From contig PLYD01000120.1 in the NCBI GenBank assembly GCA_003151665.1, forward strand, positions 1-13,181: a stretch of DNA of 13,181 bases, read 5' to 3'. The stretch is from Candidatus Dormiibacterota bacterium (GTDB lineage: Bacteria; Chloroflexota; Dormibacteria; Dormibacterales; Dormibacteraceae). The notes under the pieces are model-generated. The model did not search any database. It saw nothing but the letters and a program-made list of their open reading frames with translations, and was not told the origin of the DNA. The position numbers and the translations under genes were made by a program. Below, piece by piece: positions 1-5,771 of the stretch; the stretch's first letter is position 1, and each line of letters begins with the position of its first letter.

Positions 1-4
1 TCGA

Positions 5-301
5 TTAGGTTTGTCGAATGTGCTCGACCTCTGCGCGGCCGGCCTCGATGATCCGTCCGTAAGGCACTCCTGATGGGCAGACGGCCTCGCAGGTCCTGCT
101 TCCAAGGCACAGGTCGATGTGGCGCGCCTGGTCCTCTGTGAAGGGCAGTGTTCCTCGCTTCCACTCGGTCATCAGCTGGATGCGTCCGCGCGGGGACTCT
201 GTCTCGAGACCTGTGGCGCGAAAGGTCGGGCACGCATCGAGGCAGAGGCCGCAGTGGACGCACGTGGCCAGATCGTCGTCTTTGAGGAGCTCGAACGCCA
301 T
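5..301 (-). CDS. glcF: Glycolate oxidase iron-sulfur subunit GlcF, ferredoxin part only (98 aa, truncated)
   Basis: This is the electron-transfer subunit that should carry electrons from the GlcDE flavoproteins to the membrane. The visible 98 residues are the N-terminal double 4Fe-4S ferredoxin domain. Cluster I has a full ligand set (C14, C17, C20, C24, followed by Pro). The PRGRI motif at 38-42 and the CPSGV motif at 75-79 are typical of GlcF. Cluster II reads C65, S68, C71, C75: the second ligand, Cys in E. coli GlcF, is Ser here (codon AGC). A TAA stop ends the frame at 5-7, whereas family members continue for about 300 more residues with two cysteine-rich CCG domains. Only four bases of the window remain, so frameshift, nonsense mutation and a split gene cannot be told apart. 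The ATG overlaps the glcE stop by one base (TGATG), so it is the last visible gene of a coupled operon. Family identity is firm; function as written is doubtful. Confidence 0.8.
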   Translation of the reverse strand: MAFELLKDDDLATCVHCGLCLDACPTFRATGLETESPRGRIQLMTEWKRGTLPFTEDQARHIDLCLGSRTCEAVCPSGVPYGRIIEAGRAEVEHIRQT

Positions 302-1389
302 CAGACGACGAACCTACCTGGGTTCAAAGTCCGTCCGGGGTCGAATGCACTCTTGAGCCTCATCATCAGCTCGAGCGTTGGCGGCGGGCTGCCCCACGCG
401 CCGACCTTTCGCCGCAGCTCGACGGGCCCCGCCATCATCACAAGCGAGCCGCCCGCCGCTTCCGCCGTCGCGCGGGCCTCGGGCACCGTTTCGACGCCAC
501 TCTCCGCTGACCAATGCACGATGCCGACGCCTGGGGTTGCCCACCACTCGGACCCTGCGGGCAGCGATGTCAACATCGAGTGGACCTTGTGCCGTGGAAC
601 TGCGATGCGCGCCCAGCTCGACGGTCCCCGACGCGAATGCTCAATCCAGATTGACGGGTCGGCCCGGTTCCATCCGAGCTCGCTCACCATCCGCTCCACC
701 GCGTCACGACTGCCGAGGAAGCGTGCCATCAATCGGCCGCTAGACAAGAGCTCCAACGCCGCGGGCGGGAGGGGAAGCGCCATAGCCCTTTCGCCCGCAG
801 CCCAAGCGTCCTCGAATGATGCACAGGCGATGTCGACCGTCACGTCGTGCAGTGCGTTTGGAAATACCTTGAACGAGGCAGCGACGATGACACCGAGAGA
901 ACCCATCGCCCCGAGGTGCAGCTTCATCATGTCGTAGCCGCTGACGTTCTTCACCACGCGGCCACCGGCGCTGGCGAGGCGCCCGTCAGGCAGCGCCACG
1001 CGGATGCCGATGAGGAAGTCACGTGGGGAGCCGAAGCGCTGCCGCAGCGGCCCAGTCCACCCCGTGGCAAGGAGGCCGCCGATCGTATGCCCTGGAGAGT
1101 TGAATGGATCCAGCGGCAGGAACTGGCCTTTGCGGAACAGCTCGGATTGCAGCGATTCGATGGTGATGCCGGCCTCAACGCTGACAACCATGTCGCCCTG
1201 CGAGTGCTCGAGCACGCGATCCAAGCGGCTCGTATGCAGCTCAACGTCACAGCGTTCGAGTGGGTCGCCCATCTCGCTCGCCCTACCGCCACCGATTGGC
1301 GTCACCGCGAGCCGGCTTTCCGAAGCTTCGTGCAACGCGTGCGCGAGCTCTTCGGCTGTCGCCGGCTTCTCAATCGCGGGCGCGTTCAC
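301..1389 (-). CDS. glcE: Glycolate oxidase FAD-binding subunit GlcE
   Basis: A 362-residue FAD-binding protein of the PCMH/GlcE type, the second flavin subunit of bacterial glycolate oxidase. It shows the VAO-family FAD fold: a glycine-rich stretch near the N-terminus ([12 protein letters not shown]), then a block containing TIGGLLATG and [19 protein letters not shown], which is the most typical GlcE segment, and a C-terminal NPGRF. The length matches the usual 350-400. A longer upstream reading in this frame is shadow sequence inside glcD. I chose the GTG at 1387-1389 because it overlaps the glcD stop as GTGA and has a GAGG 10 bases upstream; the adjacent GTG at 1390-1392 is equally possible. 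It lies between glcD and glcF in a tightly coupled operon, as in the E. coli glcDEF order. Confidence 0.9.
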   Translation of the reverse strand: MNAPAIEKPATAEELAHALHEASESRLAVTPIGGGRASEMGDPLERCDVELHTSRLDRVLEHSQGDMVVSVEAGITIESLQSELFRKGQFLPLDPFNSPGHTIGGLLATGWTGPLRQRFGSPRDFLIGIRVALPDGRLASAGGRVVKNVSGYDMMKLHLGAMGSLGVIVAASFKVFPNALHDVTVDIACASFEDAWAAGERAMALPLPPAALELLSSGRLMARFLGSRDAVERMVSELGWNRADPSIWIEHSRRGPSSWARIAVPRHKVHSMLTSLPAGSEWWATPGVGIVHWSAESGVETVPEARATAEAAGGSLVMMAGPVELRRKVGAWGSPPPTLELMMRLKSAFDPGRTLNPGRFVV

Positions 1390-2828
1390 CACCACTGCGC
1401 CTCGCTGGCGAGGCCCGTGCGGCCGGGCAGGCGTGCCTGCTTGCGCCCGGGCTCGGGAAAGATCTTGCCCGGGTTCATGATGCCTTCCGCATCGAAGGCG
1501 TCCTTCACCTGGTGCATCGTGCGGAGATCGTCGGGGCTGAAGACCCACGGCATGAATGCGCTCTTCTCGAGCCCGATGCCATGTTCGCCGGACAGCGCGC
1601 CGCCGAACTCGACGACTGCGCGAAGCATCTCCTCACCTGCGCTCTCGACCTGGTGCAGGATTTCGCGGTCGCGCAGGTCGAACAGGATGTTCGGATGAAG
1701 GTTGCCGTCTCCCGCGTGAAACACGTTGGCGACCGGCAGCTTGTAGTGCTCGCCGATCTCGCCGACTGCTGACAGGATTTGTGGGAGTTTGGTCCGCGGC
1801 ACAACGCCGTCGTGGAGGTAGTAGTTGGGTTTGATCCGCCCCAACGCACCGATAGCGCCTTTGCGTCCGGCCCACAGCAGATCGCGCTCGACCGGGGTTT
1901 TGGCTTCGCGCAACGCATACCCATGGTTCGCGGTGAGCTGGTCGCGGATCGCTGCCATCAATTCGCGGGTGGACTCGGCTATGCCATCGACCTCGACGAG
2001 CAGCACCGCGCCGGCGTCCGTCGGATAGCCCGCGTGGTAGTGCGCCTCGACCGCCCCGACTGTGACCTGGTCCATCATCTCGAGTGCTGCCGGCACGATG
2101 CCATGCGCGATGATCGCGGACACCGCCTGACTGGCGGTCTCGATGGTCGGAAATGCTGCAAGCAGGGTCGCGATCGTGGGCGGAACGCGCAGCAGGCGAA
2201 CCTTGATCTTCGTGATCGCGCATAGCGTTCCCTCCGAACCGACGAGCACGCCGCAGAGGTCGAGCCCCACGCGGTCTGGCGCATCGCCGCTTACCCAGTG
2301 GACGCTGCCGTCGGCAAACACGACCTCCATTCCGAGAACGTGGTTGCTGGTCACTCCGTAGTACAGGCAGTGCGGGCCGCCCGAGTTCTCGGCAGCGTTG
2401 CCGCCGATCGTGCAGGCTTTCTGGCTCGACGGATCGGGGGCGTAGAACAACCCGTGGGCGGCGGCGGCGAGCGAGAGCTCTTGATTGACGACTCCTGGCT
2501 CGACGAGCGCCGTTTGGCCCACCGGGTCGATCTCGAGAATGCGACGCATCCGCGTCATCTGCAGGGCGATTCCTCCGCGGATGGTCACGGCGCCACCGGA
2601 CAGCCCGGTGCCGGCGCCACGCGGCACGACCGGGATGCGGTGCTGCGCAGCGACCTTGATCACGGCCGCGACCTCGTCGTTGGTGGCGGGCAGGACGACT
2701 GCGTCTGGGGCTGCTCCTTCGATCGAAGCGTCGCGTTCGAAGATGCGAAGGTCGTTGGCGCTGTCGATCACGTGGTCGCTGCCGACGACCTTTCGCAGCA
2801 TAGTGAGAACCGATTCTTGCAATGGCAT
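1386..2828 (-). CDS. glcD: Glycolate oxidase FAD subunit GlcD (FAD-linked oxidase)
   Basis: A 480-residue FAD-linked oxidase, the catalytic subunit that oxidises glycolate (some relatives use D-lactate) to the 2-oxo acid. The FAD-binding domain carries PVVPRGAGTGLSGGA at 66-80 and TIGGNAAENSGGPHCLYYG at 140-158. The C-terminal FAD-oxidase domain carries the signature HAGDGNLHPN at 371-380, GEHGIG at 414-419 and NPGK at 452-455. Length and motif order match GlcD. The ATG at 2828 overlaps the stop of the small upstream gene by one base (TGATG), and the stop overlaps the glcE start, so translation of the whole set appears coupled. Together with glcE and glcF this favours glycolate oxidase over a single-subunit D-lactate dehydrogenase, although substrate is not provable from sequence. 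Confidence 0.92.
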   Translation of the reverse strand: MPLQESVLTMLRKVVGSDHVIDSANDLRIFERDASIEGAAPDAVVLPATNDEVAAVIKVAAQHRIPVVPRGAGTGLSGGAVTIRGGIALQMTRMRRILEIDPVGQTALVEPGVVNQELSLAAAAHGLFYAPDPSSQKACTIGGNAAENSGGPHCLYYGVTSNHVLGMEVVFADGSVHWVSGDAPDRVGLDLCGVLVGSEGTLCAITKIKVRLLRVPPTIATLLAAFPTIETASQAVSAIIAHGIVPAALEMMDQVTVGAVEAHYHAGYPTDAGAVLLVEVDGIAESTRELMAAIRDQLTANHGYALREAKTPVERDLLWAGRKGAIGALGRIKPNYYLHDGVVPRTKLPQILSAVGEIGEHYKLPVANVFHAGDGNLHPNILFDLRDREILHQVESAGEEMLRAVVEFGGALSGEHGIGLEKSAFMPWVFSPDDLRTMHQVKDAFDAEGIMNPGKIFPEPGRKQARLPGRTGLASEAQWW

Positions 2829-3109
2829 CAGGCGAGCGGGGCCTCGAGCTCCGGGTTGCGTTCAAACGCTTCGAAACGGCGCGTCATCGCACCCGGCAAG
2901 CCTGGGGCCTCGACCGCCTCGGCGCCGACGACCAGGCGCCGCAGCCACTGCTCGCATTCCTGGTCGCTGGGCACGCGGTCTGGGCGTTCGAAGATCGCCT
3001 CCTGGATCCGGCTGTGGGGGGAGACCTGGATCGTATACCAGACCGAAAGCCCGTCCTCCGTGACCAGGTGGTGGCTCTCGTCGACGCGCCGATTGACGGG
3101 GAGCTTCAT
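2828..3109 (-). CDS. Small unknown protein, first gene of the glycolate oxidase operon (93 aa)
   Basis: I do not recognise the family. The 93-residue product is charged and soluble-looking, with no signal peptide, membrane segment or cysteine. Its N-terminal half could form beta strands (around HHLVTEDGLSVWYTIQV). The C-terminal half looks helical, with an acidic QEAIFERPDRVPSDQECE stretch and a Glu-rich tail. The frame is open further upstream, to 3412, but that part overlaps the divergent gene starting at 3188. I chose the ATG at 3107-3109 because a GAGG lies 8 bases upstream (3118-3121); a GTG at 3161-3163 (111 aa) is the alternative. The stop overlaps the glcD start (TGATG), which supports a real, co-translated gene. 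Its position suggests a role linked to glycolate or another 2-hydroxy acid, but that is inference. Confidence 0.6.
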   Translation of the reverse strand: MKLPVNRRVDESHHLVTEDGLSVWYTIQVSPHSRIQEAIFERPDRVPSDQECEQWLRRLVVGAEAVEAPGLPGAMTRRFEAFERNPELEAPLA

Positions 3110-3117
3110 CGGCTTGG

Positions 3118-3121
3118 CCTC
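3118..3121 (-). promoter_or_regulatory. Ribosome binding site deciding the start of the 93-aa gene
   Basis: GAGG on the minus strand, 8 bases before the ATG at 3109. It is the best Shine-Dalgarno match in the 78-base divergent intergenic region and is the main reason for choosing the 93-residue form. The GTG at 3163 has no comparable site. Confidence 0.45.
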
Positions 3122-3187
3122 AGCGGCGGCCCGCAACCGAGCAGCGTCAGACTCGATCGTCACCGGGTCCAGCTTAAACTCGAATCG

Positions 3188-4174
3188 ATGAATGGCCGAG
3201 AGCGGGTGGAGGCAGCGCTGGACTTGGGTATCGGCGACAGGCCGCCAGTTGGCGCCTGGGGGCACACCTATCGAGAGGAGTGGTCGCCCGATGAGCTCGC
3301 GCGGGTGACAGTCGAACGGGCTCGGCAGTTTGGGTGGGATTTCGTGAAGTTCCAACCGCGTGCCACGTGCTTTGCCGAGGCCTTCGGGTCGGTGTACAAG
3401 CCGGCAGGACATCGCCTCAAGGGACCGGTGCCGGTGAGCTTCGCGGTGCCGGATCTCGACGCTTGGCAGACGGTTTCGGCCACCAACCCCAAAGCCCTAT
3501 ACGACCAGGTGGAGTCGATCGGCATGGTTGCTCGCGAGCTCGGCCCCGACGTCCCGGTCATCCAGACCGTGTTCAGCCCAATCACTGTCGCCGGCTACCT
3601 GGTCGGCAAGTCGAAGTCGCGCGTGGTGCGCGAGTTGCGCAAGCACCCCGACGAGGTGCGCCCCGCGCTCGAGCGGATCGCCGAAGTCCTCGTCGATTTC
3701 TCGAAGCGCTCCGTCAAGGCCGGGGCCGCAGGCGTGTTTTATGCGATCTCCGGCTACACGAGCAAGGATGCGATGCCGGAGAGCGTGTATCGGGAGCTGG
3801 TGCTGCCGCTGGACGTGAGCGTCTTGAAACAGCTGCCAACCGAAGCCTGGTTCAACGCTGTGCACCTGTGCGGCTCCAACTTGCAGTTCGGGCTGTCTCG
3901 CGACCTGCCCGCACAGGTGATCAGCTGGTCGGTGCACAACCAGGGCAACCCCACGCTGGCCGAGGGCCGGACGATCAGCCGCCGTACGGTAATGGGAGGC
4001 CTGGGGCAGCGTGGAAGCCTGCTCTACGGGCCCCCGGCCGAGGTCGAGGCGGAAGCGCGTCGAGCCGTTGCTGAGACCGGTGGGCGTGGCCTGCTGCTGG
4101 CGCCGGGCTGCTCCGTCCCGACGCGTGCGAGGGATGCGAACCTTGCGGCGATGGCGGCAGCTGTCGCCGCGTGA
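3188..4174 (+). CDS. Uroporphyrinogen decarboxylase-fold protein, corrinoid-methyltransferase-like
   Basis: A 328-residue URO-D superfamily protein. It is not HemE: the HemE N-terminal substrate motif with its arginine pair is absent, and this region reads PPVGAWGHTYREEWS. It does keep H226-x-C228-G and, 80 residues later, C308 in LAPGCSVPT. This H-x-C...C arrangement holds zinc in the MtaA/MtbA/CmuA methylcobamide:thiol methyltransferase branch, so it may bind zinc and move a methyl group. Substrate and acceptor are unknown, and no corrinoid protein gene is next to it. The ATG at 3188 was chosen because family similarity begins there (MNGRERVEAAL) and the frame upstream is antisense to the 93-aa gene. 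It overlaps the next gene by four bases (GTGA) and diverges from the glycolate oxidase operon. No clear Shine-Dalgarno is seen, so the mRNA may be leaderless. Confidence 0.85.
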   Translation: MNGRERVEAALDLGIGDRPPVGAWGHTYREEWSPDELARVTVERARQFGWDFVKFQPRATCFAEAFGSVYKPAGHRLKGPVPVSFAVPDLDAWQTVSATNPKALYDQVESIGMVARELGPDVPVIQTVFSPITVAGYLVGKSKSRVVRELRKHPDEVRPALERIAEVLVDFSKRSVKAGAAGVFYAISGYTSKDAMPESVYRELVLPLDVSVLKQLPTEAWFNAVHLCGSNLQFGLSRDLPAQVISWSVHNQGNPTLAEGRTISRRTVMGGLGQRGSLLYGPPAEVEAEARRAVAETGGRGLLLAPGCSVPTRARDANLAAMAAAVAA

Positions 4175-4596
4175 CGCAAATCGTCGCCGGCCTCGCGGAG
4201 GTCGTCCTGTGGGTGAGCGACATGGCGAAGGCGCTGCATTTCTATCGCGATCTGTTCGGGCTCGAGGTCATCTCGCCAGCGCAAGTTCCGAATAAGTTCC
4301 TGAGAGCAGGCGGGGGCGCCGATGGCGTGCCGGAGATGATCGTGCTGGTGCCGCACCCTAACCCATCCATGGAGTTTCCGCGTGAGAAGACGAAGCGTGT
4401 GCTCCACCACCTCGCGTTTCGGGTCGAAGGAGCGGAGTACGAAAAACTTCGGGACCGTTTGATCGCGGCCGGTGTGGAGGTGAGGTTGGGGATCCACCCG
4501 GTGCTCAAGGGAGTGCGCACGTTCTACGCCGACGACCCGGACGGCAACGAGGTCGAATGTATATCTCCCGAGATACCTGAGGTAACCGAACGATGA
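4171..4596 (+). CDS. VOC superfamily protein (glyoxalase/dioxygenase fold)
   Basis: A 141-residue single-domain vicinal-oxygen-chelate protein. It shows the two beta-alpha-beta-beta-beta modules: LAEVVLWVSDMAKALHFYRD at 8-27, with the family's FY-D-FG pattern, and the second module starting with VLHHLAFRV at 77-85 and ending with DPDGNEVE at 122-129. Likely metal-ligand positions are E10, H79 or H80, and E127 or E129. Such proteins act as lyases, dioxygenases, epimerases or thiol transferases, and the sequence does not decide which. The GTG start overlaps the upstream URO-D stop (GTGA) and the stop overlaps the next start (ATGA), so the three genes form one coupled unit and probably serve one pathway. 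Confidence 0.85.
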   Translation: MTQIVAGLAEVVLWVSDMAKALHFYRDLFGLEVISPAQVPNKFLRAGGGADGVPEMIVLVPHPNPSMEFPREKTKRVLHHLAFRVEGAEYEKLRDRLIAAGVEVRLGIHPVLKGVRTFYADDPDGNEVECISPEIPEVTER

Positions 4597-4841
4597 GCGC
4601 CGCCGACAACATTCCGAAGCCGTCCGATGAAGTTCTGGTTCGCCTGGCCGGGATCGCCTTTAATGCCGATGAATTGCTGGCCGCCGATCAGCAGGTACAG
4701 AAGGCGGCGGTGGGCCTGCGAACTATCAAAAACGATAGGCGCCGAACGATGGAGGCCATCCTGGTGCTGCTTGCGGATGCCGACGTGCGTCGGTACCTGG
4801 CCGAGCTTGAGAAGCTGGGCCTGCTCCCGATCAAGCACTGA
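4593..4841 (+). CDS. Small unknown protein, third gene of the URO-D/VOC operon (82 aa)
   Basis: I do not recognise the family. The 82-residue product looks mostly helical, with repeated hydrophobic heptads (for example VRLAGIAFNADELLAADQQV at 16-35 and AILVLLADADVRRYLAELEK at 55-74). There is a basic patch, KNDRRR, at 46-51, and no membrane segment or cysteine. The ATG overlaps the VOC stop (ATGA), a strong sign of a real coupled gene. It could be a small subunit or partner of the URO-D or VOC protein; this is inference from position only. It ends 55 bases before the convergent DoxX gene, with no convincing terminator between them. Confidence 0.65.
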   Translation: MSAADNIPKPSDEVLVRLAGIAFNADELLAADQQVQKAAVGLRTIKNDRRRTMEAILVLLADADVRRYLAELEKLGLLPIKH

Positions 4842-4896
4842 CCATCGCGAATCGCGGCGAGTCGAGGCAAATCGAGCTCCAGGGCTGCCTCTTAAG

Positions 4897-5418
4897 TCAG
4901 GTCGTCTGCGTTTTGGTCTCTGTTTCGCCCTTGGGGCTGCGGGAGGCGAGCGTCGCCACCACGCCCACGATGACCGCGATGAAGCCGACGATCACAGTGA
5001 TCGGCTCTGGCAGGTGCAACCCAAGCGCCTGGTCAAGGGAGTATTTCCCGGGGCCGGTCAAGGCCACGGCGATGGCCGCTGCGAGCAGGCTGAGGTTGAA
5101 CTCATATCCGCGCTTGCCGGCCCAAAAGCCGTTGGCCCAGTGAACTGTCGCGATGGCGACGAGCATGGTGCCGGCAATCGCCAGGCTCCCCAAGGGGGAC
5201 AAGAAGCCGAGGGCCAGCAGGAGACCACCTGCGAGCTCAGATGCGGCGGCGAGCCAGGCCCAGGGCATGGCGGGCCGGATACGAAGCCTGACCACGGAGG
5301 AGGTCCAACCGTTTAGGCCAGGGCCGCCCCACCACCCAAAGACTTTCTGGGCGCCGTGCCCGGCCATGGTGAGACCGACCACAAGGCGGAGGATCAGGAG
5401 TCCAAGATTCAGAGACAT
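4897..5418 (-). CDS. DoxX family integral membrane protein
   Basis: A 173-residue membrane protein of the DoxX/YphA group. Conserved features are GHGAQKVFGWWGG at 20-32 after the first helix, the ELAGG stretch at 61-65, and WAGKRGYEFNLSLLAAA at 99-115. Predicted membrane segments lie near 5-22, 53-75, 77-95, 108-122 and an extra one near 139-158, followed by a polar charged tail (SPKGETETKT). The family core is four helices and about 130-150 residues, so the fifth helix and tail are an extension. DoxX proteins are linked to thiosulfate-quinone oxidoreduction or to redox stress complexes in different organisms, and no specific role can be assigned here. It stands alone, convergent with the 82-aa gene, with its start 82 bases from the divergent tRNA. 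A weak AGAGAAG precedes the ATG. Confidence 0.85.
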   Translation of the reverse strand: MSLNLGLLILRLVVGLTMAGHGAQKVFGWWGGPGLNGWTSSVVRLRIRPAMPWAWLAAASELAGGLLLALGFLSPLGSLAIAGTMLVAIATVHWANGFWAGKRGYEFNLSLLAAAIAVALTGPGKYSLDQALGLHLPEPITVIVGFIAVIVGVVATLASRSPKGETETKTQTT

Positions 5419-5500
5419 CGTCTTCTCTAGTTATCTCCGCAGCGCGGTCTACATTCCATCGCCGGATAGACTCAGCGAGTCCGAGTCGCGGACGCGCGGA

Positions 5501-5577
5501 GGGCCCGTAGCTCAGCTGGTCAGAGCGGCCGACTCATAATCGGCTGGTCGTTGGTTCGATCCCAACCGGGCCCACCA
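5501..5577 (+). tRNA. tRNA with CAU anticodon (Ile2 favoured, elongator Met possible)
   Basis: A complete 77-nt cloverleaf. The acceptor stem is GGGCCCG with CGGGCCC (5501-5507/5567-5573). The D stem is GCTC/GAGC, the anticodon stem GCCGA/TCGGC with loop CTCATAA (5533-5539) and anticodon CAT at 5535-5537. The T stem is GTTGG/CCAAC with loop TTCGATC. The discriminator is A at 5574 and CCA is encoded. CAU is read by initiator Met, elongator Met and lysidine-modified Ile2. The first acceptor pair is G-C and a normal D arm is present, which argues against initiator. The GACTCATAATC arm, the GGTCG variable region and A73 resemble E. coli tRNA-Ile2, so I lean to Ile2, but this cannot be settled by eye. 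Confidence 0.93.
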
Positions 5578-5615
5578 ATTTTCGAGTTCATTTCGAGCCT
5601 CCTTGGTGGTGGTGG

Positions 5616-5635
5616 CCGCCGTCGGCGGGCGGTTT
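5616..5635 (+). terminator. Weak GC hairpin after the tRNA, possible terminator
   Basis: CCGCC at 5616-5620 can pair with GGCGG at 5624-5628 (loop GTC) or at 5628-5632 (loop of seven), followed by only three T. It lies 39 bases after the tRNA and is the only candidate stop for the tRNA transcript. The short T run makes it weak. Confidence 0.25.
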
Positions 5636-5657
5636 GACAACAATTCTGACAACAGTT
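5635..5657 (+). repeat. Two direct repeats TGACAACA(A/G)TT with 12-bp period
   Basis: TGACAACAATT at 5635-5645 and TGACAACAGTT at 5647-5657 match at 10 of 11 positions and start 12 bases apart, roughly one helical turn. They stand in AT-richer sequence than the surroundings, 58 bases after the tRNA 3' end. Short direct repeats next to a tRNA end, with an integrase remnant nearby, would fit arm-type binding sites of a tyrosine recombinase. A promoter role is less likely: TTGACA occurs at 5634-5639, but no -10 element is seen at the right distance. Confidence 0.5.
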
Positions 5658-5756
5658 TTGGGTCAGAGAATGCCCGGACCCGAGGCCGGTATCAGGTGGT
5701 GCAGCTGCTCTCAAGCGACCTACTCTTGCGGCAGGCCATAACTTATGTTCCAGGTC

Positions 5757-5760
5757 GGAG
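5757..5760 (+). promoter_or_regulatory. Ribosome binding site deciding the repeat lipoprotein start
   Basis: GGAG, 11 bases before the ATG at 5772. This, and the signal peptide that begins exactly there, favours 5772 over the ATG nine codons upstream at 5745. Confidence 0.4.
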
Positions 5761-5771
5761 TTAGTACCTGT

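Noticed and set aside
119..937. Long plus-strand frames opposite the glcDEF genes
   Set aside because: They are shadows in high-GC sequence. The minus-strand frames carry clear conserved motifs and coupled starts and stops.
3174..3179. TTAAAC as a -10 element for a leaderless URO-D transcript
   Set aside because: The spacing to the ATG would fit, but no -35 element is present and the match is weak. Not listed as a promoter.
2822..3187. Upstream extension of the URO-D frame (122 codons)
   Set aside because: It is antisense to the 93-aa gene, and family similarity starts at the ATG at 3188.
4842..4896. Bidirectional terminator between the convergent 82-aa and DoxX genes
   Set aside because: I found only short imperfect pairings and no T runs on either strand.
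5520..5714. Minus-strand reading frame of 64 codons overlapping the tRNA
   Set aside because: It is antisense to the tRNA. Its ending GWDRTNDQPIMSRPL is the well-known false protein read from the complement of tRNA genes.
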